A DNA stretch of 33,588 nt, taken from the NCBI GenBank assembly GCA_007121555.1, contig SKKH01000267.1, positions 1 through 33,588 on the forward strand, read 5' to 3'. Source of the DNA: Gemmatimonadota bacterium. GTDB lineage: Bacteria > Gemmatimonadota > Gemmatimonadetes > Longimicrobiales > Gaopeijiaceae. Position numbers and translations under genes: made by a program. The notes beneath the pieces are model-generated. The model had not been told where the DNA came from. It was given only the letters and a program-made list of their open reading frames with translations, and did no database searches. Shown one piece after another: positions 15,465-22,723 of this stretch; the first letter of the stretch is position 1, and the number at the start of each line of letters is the position of its first letter.

Positions 15465-16438
15465 CGGATCGACCCGTCGGCCCGAGCCCGGAAGGTCTCG
15501 GCCAGGGCCAGCGCCTCGTCGCGCATCTCCTCGGCCAGGCCCAGGTACTCACGGAGAAGCACGACCTGGTCGGGAAGGGGAAGCTCGGAGAGGTTCAGGG
15601 GGGCTGTGGGGTCCAGCTCGTTGCTTCCCCCCTCTTCGCTCCCGGGCCGGGTCAGGCCCCCGCCGGTGAGGGCGTCGTCGTCGAAGCGGGAGATGCCGGC
15701 CATGAGATCGGCCCGGCCTCGTTCCTGCTGGAGTCGTCGCTCCCGCGACGTGATCTCTCGCTGGAGCCCGACGATGACGGATTCATACTCAGCGGCCCGG
15801 TTCTCCAGGAGACCGGCCTTGCCCCGCAGTTCGGAGGGTCCGTCCCGACGATCCACCACCACGTCGGGGAGAGGGCGAAGTCCTCCCACGGTAGGCGCCC
15901 CGGACTCCCTCTCCACCTCTCGGTAACGCTGGCGTACCTCGCTCAACTCCCGATCCAGCCGGGCCCGGGTGGGAGGCAGGATCGCGGCCTCGATGGCGTC
16001 CAGGAGCTGATCTTCTCGCCGCTCCAGGAAGTCCAGGTAGCTGCGCCCCGCAGCCTGGAGCTGGGCGGCCGCGCTGCGGAGCTGCTGGTCCAGGAGCATG
16101 ACCTGGACGCCCTGCTCGTAGACCCGGCGCATGGCGTCGCGGGATCGGTCGTCGTCTCCGGAACGCCGGGCGTCCTCCTGCCGGTCCATGAGAATGTCGT
16201 GTTGGTGCAGCGCCCGGTCCCGTGCCTCCAGGATCTCCTCGTAGATCTGAAGTGCCTCGTCGTAGCGCTCCGCGATCTCGGCCAGGGGGTCCTGGGCCGC
16301 CAGCCCGCCCGATCCGCCCTCGCCCAGCGTGGTCAACGGCCCGGCCAGGAGAAGGAAGATGCACAGGGCCAGGAGTCCGCCGACCTTCCAGGGCCGGCGG
16401 CCTGCGAAGAGGCCCGGGCGGGGAGGGCGGAGCGTCAT
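15461..16438 (-). CDS. Exported or membrane-anchored coiled-coil protein, unknown
   Basis: A 325-residue protein. A basic N-terminus precedes one hydrophobic segment (VGGLLALCIFLLLAGPLTTL, about residues 18-37), which can be a signal peptide or anchor, followed by LAAQ. From about residue 50 to 270 the sequence is rich in Glu, Arg, Gln, Leu and Ala in heptad-like arrangement (AERYDEALQIYEEILEARD, LQREITSRERRLQQERGRA), so a long periplasmic coiled coil is expected. A second short helical stretch closes the protein. No family is recognised. It starts 1 bp after the sigma-54 regulator stop and overlaps the beta-barrel gene by 4 bp. Architecture and neighbour suggest an envelope-spanning or barrel-associated adaptor; that is inference. 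Confidence 0.68.
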   Translation of the reverse strand: MTLRPPRPGLFAGRRPWKVGGLLALCIFLLLAGPLTTLGEGGSGGLAAQDPLAEIAERYDEALQIYEEILEARDRALHQHDILMDRQEDARRSGDDDRSRDAMRRVYEQGVQVMLLDQQLRSAAAQLQAAGRSYLDFLERREDQLLDAIEAAILPPTRARLDRELSEVRQRYREVERESGAPTVGGLRPLPDVVVDRRDGPSELRGKAGLLENRAAEYESVIVGLQREITSRERRLQQERGRADLMAGISRFDDDALTGGGLTRPGSEEGGSNELDPTAPLNLSELPLPDQVVLLREYLGLAEEMRDEALALAETFRARADGSIR

Positions 16439-16439
16439 C

Positions 16440-17852
16440 TCACGCCTCGATTCCGTACTTCTCGAGCTTGTAGTAGAGGGCGCTGGGCTTGAGCCCCAGG
16501 AGGCGGGCGGCCTCGGCCTTCACCCCATCGGCGCGCTCCAGTGCCTGACGGAGGAGGCGCTCCTCCATCCCTTCCACCACACGGTTGAGATCCAGCCCCC
16601 GGTCGGTGACCGTGGGCTCGACCGGCTCCATGGCGTGCCCCTCCCCGCGTTCGAAGACGGGCAGTCCGTCAGCCGTGAGCTGGGGCTGATCGGCCAGGAC
16701 CAGGGTTCGCTCGATGACGTTCTCCAGCTCCCTCACGTTTCCGGGCCAGTCGTAGGAGCACAACCGGTCCAGGGCGCACTCGGTCACAGTCTCCACCGGC
16801 GAGCGGGTGCGGTCGCGCAGCTTCTCGATGAAGTGGGCCACCAGGTGGGGAATGTCCTCCTTACGGTGGCGGAGCGGGGGAAGGGTGATCGGGACCACGT
16901 GAAGGCGGTAGAAGAGATCCTCGCGGAAACCGTTGCCCGACCCCAGCTCCTCGGCGGACTGGTTCGTGGCCGCCACGACCCGGACATCCACGGAGATCGT
17001 GTCCTCGCCGCCCACCCGCTCCAGCTCCCGCTCCTGCAGCACCCTGAGCAGACGCACCTGGGTCTGGGGCGCCACCGTGGCCACTTCGTCCAGGAAGAGG
17101 GTGCCGTGGGTGGCCAGTTCGAAGCGGCCCCGGCGCTGTCGCTCGGCTCCAGTGAACGCCCCCTTCTCGTGGCCGAAGAGCTCCGAGTCCAGGAGCGACT
17201 CGTTGAGGGCGCCGCAGTTGACCCGGACGAAGGGCCCGTCGGCCCGATTCGAGCCTGCGTGGATCGCTCGCGCCACCAGCTCCTTCCCTGTGCCCGACTC
17301 GCCGTAGATCATGACGGTGGAGTCGCTCCGGGCCACCCGTTCGATCCAGCGGAACACCTGCTTCATGGCCTCCGACTCACCGATGATGTCGGAGTATCGG
17401 GGGGGTTCGGCCGGGTCGGGCAGGCCCTCCCTGAGGTAGGTGTTCTCCACCCGGAGGGTACGGTTCTCTCGGCGCAGGCGCTCCCGCTCGTCCCGGGTCT
17501 GGAGGAGGCGGTCGATCTTCATCCCGAACTCTTCCGAAGAGAATGGCTTGGTCAGGAAGTCCGCGGCCCCCAGCTTCATGGCCTCCACGGCCTTCTCGAT
17601 GGTGCCGTAGGCGGTGATGACCAGCACCTCCGTGGTGGGGAAGCGGTCGCGGACCCTCTCCAGGACTTCGAGCCCTCCCATGTGGGCCATCTTCAGGTCG
17701 GTGATGACCAGGTCGGCCCCGCTTTCCTCGAGCAGATCGAGCCCGTCCGCGCCGTTCTGGGCCGAGAGGGTGCGATGTCCCCGGCGACGAAGGAGGAGCT
17801 CGAGCCCCTCCCGCATGCTGTCGTGGTCATCGATGATGAGGATCTGCGACAT
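16440..17852 (-). CDS. Sigma-54-dependent response regulator (NtrC/AtoC family)
   Basis: A 470-residue regulator with three domains. The receiver (residues 1-115) has Asp8/Asp9, phospho-acceptor Asp52 (VITDLKM) and Lys102. The AAA+ domain (about 152-390) has Walker A GESGTGKE at 184-191, the sigma-54 contact loop GAFTGA at 231-236 and Walker B TLFLDEV. A Fis-type helix-turn-helix lies at the C-terminus (AARLLGLKPSALYYKLEKYG). All residues needed for phosphorylation and sigma-54 activation are present. The partner kinase is encoded 72 bp upstream on the same strand. Targets probably include this operon, but I found no convincing -24/-12 promoter nearby. Confidence 0.93.
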   Translation of the reverse strand: MSQILIIDDHDSMREGLELLLRRRGHRTLSAQNGADGLDLLEESGADLVITDLKMAHMGGLEVLERVRDRFPTTEVLVITAYGTIEKAVEAMKLGAADFLTKPFSSEEFGMKIDRLLQTRDERERLRRENRTLRVENTYLREGLPDPAEPPRYSDIIGESEAMKQVFRWIERVARSDSTVMIYGESGTGKELVARAIHAGSNRADGPFVRVNCGALNESLLDSELFGHEKGAFTGAERQRRGRFELATHGTLFLDEVATVAPQTQVRLLRVLQERELERVGGEDTISVDVRVVAATNQSAEELGSGNGFREDLFYRLHVVPITLPPLRHRKEDIPHLVAHFIEKLRDRTRSPVETVTECALDRLCSYDWPGNVRELENVIERTLVLADQPQLTADGLPVFERGEGHAMEPVEPTVTDRGLDLNRVVEGMEERLLRQALERADGVKAEAARLLGLKPSALYYKLEKYGIEA

Positions 17853-17924
17853 GTGGGATCCTTGAAGGCTGTCGATGCTGACGGTCTCGGACGTTGCCCA
17901 GAGGACTGGAAAAGGGTCGGTTGG

Positions 17925-19430
17925 CTATGCGTTCCGGTCCGCTGGAAGTTCATCCGATCCTGTGAAATATAGGCGGAACTCGGCCCCGTTCCCACCGAGG
18001 GACGAGGGCCAGGGGTCGGGGGCGCCGGTCTGTCCGTTCCGCGTACCTCGATCGGAGTCGAGCCTCCGGTCCGGCTCCGGTTCGGTCCCGTTCACCAGCT
18101 CCACCCGCCCTCCGTTCGTCTCCATGACCCGCTGTACGATGGCCAGCCCCAGCCCGGCGCCCTGCTCCTTGTCGGTCACGAAGGGCTCGAAAATCCGCTC
18201 GCGAAGCTCGCTGGGGACCCCCGGTCCGTCGTCGCGCACGGAGATCACCACCTCGCCGTTCCACCACCAGGCCCCCAGGCGCACCCGGCTCCCGGCCTGG
18301 GCCGCGTTCTGAAGCAGATTCAGGACCACCCGCTTGACGTGGTCAGGATCCGCTCGGGCCATGAGGGGGGTCTCGGGGAGGTGGACCTCGAGTTCGGTGC
18401 CCCTGTCGGCAAACCCCATCCGGACCATGCTGAGCGCGTCTTCCACCGGCTCCCGAACGTCGTGGAGCTGGACCTCCGAGTGCATGGGCTTGGCGAAGGT
18501 GAGGAAGTCGTTGATGATGGCGTTCAGGCTCTCCACCTCGCGGCGCACCCGATCCAGGAGACGGAGCCGCTCCTCGCGGTCGTCGGTCTCCAGGGCGGCC
18601 GACGCGAAGAGTTCGAGACCTCCCAGGGGATTGCGGATCTCGTGGGCCACCTGGGCCAGCATGAGACGGAGCTGTTCGTCCCGGTGGATGACTCCCTTGC
18701 GCATCCGCTCCATGGCACGGGACAGCCGGCCCACTTCGTCGCCCCGCTCCACCTCGACCGGACGGTCCAATCGGCCCCGCTGGATCCGCAGCGCCACCCT
18801 GGAAAGGCGTTCCAGCGGCCGTACGATGTTGGCGGCCAGCAGGAGGGCCAGGAGCGCTGCCAGAAGGGCCGAGACCACCGCGCCCACAGCCAGGGTCCTC
18901 TGAAAGCGCGAGAGAGGTGCCAGGAAGTCGGTCGGGGCCAGAACCGCCAGCATGGCGTCGCTGTCTTCGAGTCGGTGGAAGGCGTACTTGTAGAGACGCC
19001 CGTCTTCGCCGGTGAAGGCCGGCGTGACCGCCTCGCCCTCGGACCATGCCGTCTCGAGCTCGGGGCCGTAGGCGTCGAGCCACCTGAGGGGGGTGCCGAT
19101 GGGGAGTCGGGTCGGCGGTGTGCTCGAGGCGATGACGGAGTTGTCCCGGCGAAAGATGTAGGCTTCGTCCACGTATCGCTGCAGCCGCTCGAGACGGGCC
19201 TGCTGGCTGGCGTAGAGCACCTCGGCCGAATCACCGGGCTGCGTGAACCCCAGGAGAGCGGGTCCGTCGAGTCCCACCTCGGCCGCCGAACCCGCGACCC
19301 AGAGGAGCTTCTCGTCCATCTGGTCCTCCACCGCTCCCGCCGTGAGGGTCCAGGAGAGCCAACCCCCTCCCAGAGTCAGGAAGAGCGAGAACCCCACCAG
19401 GGCCAGAACGAACTTCCGGCGAAGGGTCAC
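17925..19430 (-). CDS. Sensor histidine kinase, membrane-bound
   Basis: A 501-residue kinase: membrane helix 1 (about residues 7-29), an extracytoplasmic sensor domain (30-178), membrane helix 2 (179-201), a HAMP linker (about 200-250), and a HisKA domain with VAHEIRNPLGG (His263). The ATPase domain has LNLLQNAAQAG (N box, Asn375), DDGPGVP (400-406) and GAGLGLAI (424-431). Near the C-terminus an insertion of about 35 hydrophilic residues (448-482, Asp/Arg/Gly/Pro-rich) splits the last ATPase strands before GAEFRLYF; most kinases have a few residues here. It lies 6 bp after the lipoprotein gene and upstream of its regulator. The sensed signal is unknown, but the neighbouring lipoprotein, coiled-coil and barrel genes suggest an envelope cue. 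Confidence 0.93.
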   Translation of the reverse strand: MTLRRKFVLALVGFSLFLTLGGGWLSWTLTAGAVEDQMDEKLLWVAGSAAEVGLDGPALLGFTQPGDSAEVLYASQQARLERLQRYVDEAYIFRRDNSVIASSTPPTRLPIGTPLRWLDAYGPELETAWSEGEAVTPAFTGEDGRLYKYAFHRLEDSDAMLAVLAPTDFLAPLSRFQRTLAVGAVVSALLAALLALLLAANIVRPLERLSRVALRIQRGRLDRPVEVERGDEVGRLSRAMERMRKGVIHRDEQLRLMLAQVAHEIRNPLGGLELFASAALETDDREERLRLLDRVRREVESLNAIINDFLTFAKPMHSEVQLHDVREPVEDALSMVRMGFADRGTELEVHLPETPLMARADPDHVKRVVLNLLQNAAQAGSRVRLGAWWWNGEVVISVRDDGPGVPSELRERIFEPFVTDKEQGAGLGLAIVQRVMETNGGRVELVNGTEPEPDRRLDSDRGTRNGQTGAPDPWPSSLGGNGAEFRLYFTGSDELPADRNA

Positions 19431-19436
19431 GAGACC

Positions 19437-20486
19437 TCACCCCCCGCCGCAGGGGACGCGTTCCACCACCGGGTCGCTGAACTCCAGGGGAGCCGCCGTG
19501 CGAGGGGCCAGGATCAGGTGGAAGGGATAGCTCTCCCGACTGGCCGGTGAGCAGAAATCACCCGGGACCCTCCGCACGAACTCCACCCGGGTGCCCTGGT
19601 CGATGGGAAGGATCCGACGAAACTGGATGGAATCGCCGGCTTCCGGCCGCGGACCCTGAGCCGCCAGCAGGATCATCTCCCGGTCCCATGCCACCTGGGG
19701 AAGGGGCTCGGAACCCCCGGTGTGGCGCTCCCAGAAGTCCTCCCAGCCCGGGGGGACGAGGCCATCGGTGGACCGGAACGCCACGGGGTCAGTGGGTCGA
19801 GCGGGAGAGTCGTCGCCCCTGTCCAGAGTCCGGAAGGGCACGGTTCCCAGGTACGAGGAGCCGGCCTGGTCGCCCAGGGTGAAGAATCGTGCGAGCTGCA
19901 TGGCCGTCACGATGCGGCTGGCACCCGGGTCCGGTCCGGCACCGCCGGGTGTGGCGGTGAAGAAGGAGCCCTCGGCGCAGCGGACCCACCGCGCCTCTTC
20001 GCCTCGCAGCTCGTCGCGGAGGGTGAAGACCACCACCGACTGCAGATCTCCGCATTCCGGCTCCAGCTCCTGGGGCGTCTCGGGGGTGAAAAGGCGGAGC
20101 CCCACCGCATCGTTGAGCTGCTGGATCAGTGAGGAGTACTCAGGAGCCAGATCGCCGGGATTGAGGACGGGTCGGCGCACGGTCTCGCTCCCCGGTCTAC
20201 CCTCGAAGCTGACCCGCTCGGCCAGTACCCAGGGGCCCTCGGATCGCCACGAGAAACTCTCTTCCAGCACCCCGGTGCCCTCGGCCAGAGGAGACCGCAC
20301 CTGGATCTGGATCTGACCCACCTGGGCAAAGCGTGGCTCTGGAAGGGTGACGGTCTCGCCGTCGCAGCCACTCAGGCCCAGGAATACCAGGCCCAGGGCA
20401 ACGAGTCCGCCAAGTCGAAGGAGGGAGGACGAGCACTTCCCACGGAGCTCACGGTGTCCGGGCAAGGCTCGGCCCAGCCACTGCAC
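19437..20486 (-). CDS. Lipoprotein with a C-terminal PrcB-like domain
   Basis: A predicted lipoprotein of about 349 residues. The signal segment LGGLVALGLVFLGLSGC ends in a lipobox with the acyl-accepting Cys at about residue 41. The C-terminal ~110 residues (GWEDFWERHTGG, WDREMILLAAQGPRPEAGDSI, YPFHLILAPR) resemble the PrcB C-terminal domain, named after a subunit that stabilises the PrtP protease in treponemes. The middle part is unassigned; mature cysteines occur at several points. The start is uncertain: GTG 20486 was chosen, TTG 20465 would shorten the N-region, and neither has a strong ribosome binding site. It is the first gene of the sensor kinase/regulator module (6 bp before the kinase), so it may feed signals to the kinase or be a client. 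Confidence 0.68.
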   Translation of the reverse strand: MQWLGRALPGHRELRGKCSSSLLRLGGLVALGLVFLGLSGCDGETVTLPEPRFAQVGQIQIQVRSPLAEGTGVLEESFSWRSEGPWVLAERVSFEGRPGSETVRRPVLNPGDLAPEYSSLIQQLNDAVGLRLFTPETPQELEPECGDLQSVVVFTLRDELRGEEARWVRCAEGSFFTATPGGAGPDPGASRIVTAMQLARFFTLGDQAGSSYLGTVPFRTLDRGDDSPARPTDPVAFRSTDGLVPPGWEDFWERHTGGSEPLPQVAWDREMILLAAQGPRPEAGDSIQFRRILPIDQGTRVEFVRRVPGDFCSPASRESYPFHLILAPRTAAPLEFSDPVVERVPCGGG

Positions 20487-20570
20487 GGGATCCGGGCCCC
20501 GCCGGTGGATGGAAGCCCGGTTCGCTTGCGGCCAGGGTCCTCCGTCCTTGACGGAAGACCCCACAGGGCG

Positions 20571-21173
20571 ATGTTTTTCGATATGAGTCAACGTGACCGC
20601 CTCCTGGAGCTCCTCGTCGAACGGTCCCTGGTGCTGGGTGAGTTTACCCTGGCCAGCGGTGCCCGTTCGTCCTACTACATCGATGCCCGTCGAACCACCA
20701 TGAGCGCCGAGGGTCAGGCACTGGTGGGTCAACTGGGTCTTGCGGCCCTTCGGGAGGCCGGGATCGACCCGGGTCCCGCCGCCGACTCCGGAGTGCAGTG
20801 GGTGGGAGGGCTCACGATGGGAGCCGATCCCATTGCCTACGCCATGGCCCACCGGAGCTGGGTGGAGGGCTCACCGGTCGACGCCTTCTCCGTCCGGAAG
20901 CAGGCCAAGGAATACGGGGCCGGAAACCAGATCGAAGGCGGCCTCCCCGACGGAGCCCGGGTCGTGGTGGTCGAAGACGCCATGACCAGCGGCGGCTCCG
21001 CCCTTCGCGCCGTGGACGCCCTTCACCTCGCTGGTGCGCGGGTGCAGGCTGTCCTGACGCTGGTGGATCGGGAGGCCGGAGGCGAGGCTCGTCTCCAGGA
21101 CGAGGGCGAGCTTCGCCTCATCCGCCTCTTCACCGCCACCGACCTCCTCGAGGCGGCGGGGCACGCCCCCTGA
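20571..21173 (+). CDS. pyrE: Orotate phosphoribosyltransferase
   Basis: A 200-residue PyrE. Orotate and PRPP contacts are visible: FTLASGARSSYYIDAR (about 25-40), VRKQAKEYGAGNQIEG (lysines of the flexible loop at 110 and 113), and the PRPP-binding motif VVVVEDAMTSGGSA at about 131-144. It forms orotidine 5'-monophosphate in pyrimidine synthesis. ATG 20571 was chosen (AGGGCG just upstream); ATG 20583 is an alternative, and longer upstream frames have no similarity. It stands alone on the + strand between the divergent lipoprotein operon and the convergent dnaN. No other pyrimidine gene is in view. Confidence 0.95.
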   Translation: MFFDMSQRDRLLELLVERSLVLGEFTLASGARSSYYIDARRTTMSAEGQALVGQLGLAALREAGIDPGPAADSGVQWVGGLTMGADPIAYAMAHRSWVEGSPVDAFSVRKQAKEYGAGNQIEGGLPDGARVVVVEDAMTSGGSALRAVDALHLAGARVQAVLTLVDREAGGEARLQDEGELRLIRLFTATDLLEAAGHAP

Positions 21174-21248
21174 GCCGCTCCCCCGGCCCCGGATCCCACC
21201 CGCCGGATCCTCCCCTCCGCCGATTCGGCCTCTCTTTCCCCTTGCAGC

Positions 21249-22364
21249 TCAGTCCACCAGTCGCAGGGGCATGACCAGGCAGAGGTAGTCGCTGGGTCCC
21301 TCCTCGTTCTCCCGAACCGGCTCGATGATGGCGGCGCGCTCCGGTGCCTTGAAGCTCATCCGGACCTCGTCGGTCTCCATGTACCGAAGCACCTCCAGAA
21401 GATAGTTCGCGTTGAAGCCGATGGTCAGGTCCTCGCCTTCGTATGCGACCTCCAATTCGTCGTGAGCCTCTCCCAGGTCCGGTGTGAGCACGTTGAAGAC
21501 CATGCGGTTTTCGCTGAGCTCGAGACGGATCCGGTGGGTCTGGTCCGACGCCACCGCCGCCACCCGCTTGATGGCCGACTCCAGGGGCCGCCGGTCCACG
21601 ATGGCGATCCGGTCGTTGTCCTTCGGGATCACCTGCTCGTAGTTGGGATAGGTGCCCTCGATGAGCCGGGTGTAGACCTCCGTACCCTCGGAGCGGAAGC
21701 CCAGGTGGTTGCCACCGCGGGCCACCTGGATCGTATCGTCTCCCGAGAAGAGGCGCTGCACCTGTTGGAGGGCCGCGGGAGGCACGATGAGCTGCGTCGT
21801 GGACTCCACAGAAGGGCCGGTGGGAATCCGCATCCGGGCCAGTCGGTGCCCGTTGGTGGCCACCATGCGCATCTCTCCGTCACGAAGCTCCCAGAGCACC
21901 CCGTTCAGCACGGGCCGGGTCTCCTCGGTCGAAACCGCGAAGGAGGTGTGGCGCACCAGGGAAATGAGCTCGGCTCCACTGGTCTGCCAGCCCCCTTCGA
22001 AGGAGACCGCGGGGAGGGCTGGGAAGTCATCCGCGGGCAGTCCGTTCAGCTTGAAATGGGACCGGCCGCAGCGAAGCTCGATCTGATCGCCACGGGTCTG
22101 GACCTTCACCGGTTCGTCGGGAAGCTCGCGAACGATCTCCTGGAGTTTCTTTCCTGGGGCCGTGAGGGTACCTGACGTCTCGATGTCGGCGGCCACATGC
22201 AGGCGAACCGCCACATCGAGGTCCGTGCCGCTCATCTGCACGCCCTTCTCATCGGCGTGGAAGAGGATGTTGGAGAGCACGGGCAGGGTGGTGCGCGAGG
22301 GGATACTGGCCGAGACGGCGCTGAGCCCCTCGTGGAGGTTCTGGCGGGTGATCTGAAAGTTCAT
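21249..22364 (-). CDS. dnaN: DNA polymerase III beta subunit (sliding clamp)
   Basis: A 371-residue beta clamp. It begins MNFQITRQNLHEGLSAVSA and has the family's LPVLSNILF and LSGTDLD-type segment (SGTDLDVAVR). It ends in VMPLRLVD, the canonical C-terminus that forms part of the client-binding pocket. Length is normal. The clamp encircles DNA and tethers polymerase and repair proteins. GGAG lies 6 bases before the start. It is on the same strand as dnaA, downstream of it, with the origin-like intergenic region in between. Its 3' end converges on pyrE with 75 bp between and no obvious terminator. Confidence 0.97.
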   Translation of the reverse strand: MNFQITRQNLHEGLSAVSASIPSRTTLPVLSNILFHADEKGVQMSGTDLDVAVRLHVAADIETSGTLTAPGKKLQEIVRELPDEPVKVQTRGDQIELRCGRSHFKLNGLPADDFPALPAVSFEGGWQTSGAELISLVRHTSFAVSTEETRPVLNGVLWELRDGEMRMVATNGHRLARMRIPTGPSVESTTQLIVPPAALQQVQRLFSGDDTIQVARGGNHLGFRSEGTEVYTRLIEGTYPNYEQVIPKDNDRIAIVDRRPLESAIKRVAAVASDQTHRIRLELSENRMVFNVLTPDLGEAHDELEVAYEGEDLTIGFNANYLLEVLRYMETDEVRMSFKAPERAAIIEPVRENEEGPSDYLCLVMPLRLVD

Positions 22365-22440
22365 CTCGGCTCCGGGATGGGGTGTGCCTTCTGGACCCTC
22401 GAGAGGATGGGGGCTTGATCCGCGGCAGGTGTTTTCCAGC

Positions 22441-22680
22441 GAACAGCTTCTTCTACTTCTCTATAAGAGAACAGAACAGCAGTAGTAGTAGGGGGTGTGG
22501 AAGTGTGGAAGACCTCGATAGAGGATACGGAAATCGGTGGCCTGTGACCACTCCTGACCCCCTTCGGCGTCCGTGGAAAGTCCGGGGATTTCGGGGGCGA
22601 TCTTTCCACGGTACCCACATCGGAATCGGAATCGGGGAAAACTCCGGCGCTTTCCACACCCTTCTCCACGTTCTTCCCAC
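22441..22680. other. oriC: Probable chromosomal replication origin (oriC) between dnaA and dnaN
   Basis: The 359-bp gene-free gap between dnaN and dnaA contains at least six sites related to the DnaA box TTWTNCACA with core TTCCAC. Minus-orientation sites (read as TGTGGAA or CGTGGAA) are at 22496-22504, 22504-22512 and 22572-22580. Plus-orientation sites are at 22602-22610, 22650-22658 and 22662-22670. An AT-rich segment with hairpin TTCTC-TATAA-GAGAA (22457-22471) lies on the dnaN side. Position, box density and AT-rich element together indicate the origin. No start-to-start promoter for dnaN was resolved within it. Confidence 0.82.
22477..22512 (-). promoter_or_regulatory. DnaA-trio / basal unwinding element
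   Basis: Read on the minus strand the order is two tandem TTCCACA boxes, a CCCC tract, CTACTACTACTGCTG, then the AT-rich segment towards dnaN. On the + strand the trinucleotides are CAG CAG TAG TAG TAG (22477-22491) followed by GGGG. This matches the order described for the B. subtilis basal unwinding system: DnaA boxes, GC-rich bridge, DnaA-trios on which DnaA extends along one strand, and the duplex-opening region. Orientation relative to dnaA and dnaN is also the same as in B. subtilis. Confidence 0.78.
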
Positions 22681-22723
22681 CCGCCTCTTGGCCTGGTCCG
22701 GTGAGTGTGCGCACGAGAGCTCC

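Noticed and set aside
20454-20570. Upstream extension of pyrE
   Set aside because: The 39 extra residues have no PyrE similarity and run into the divergent lipoprotein start region; the start at 20571 fits better.
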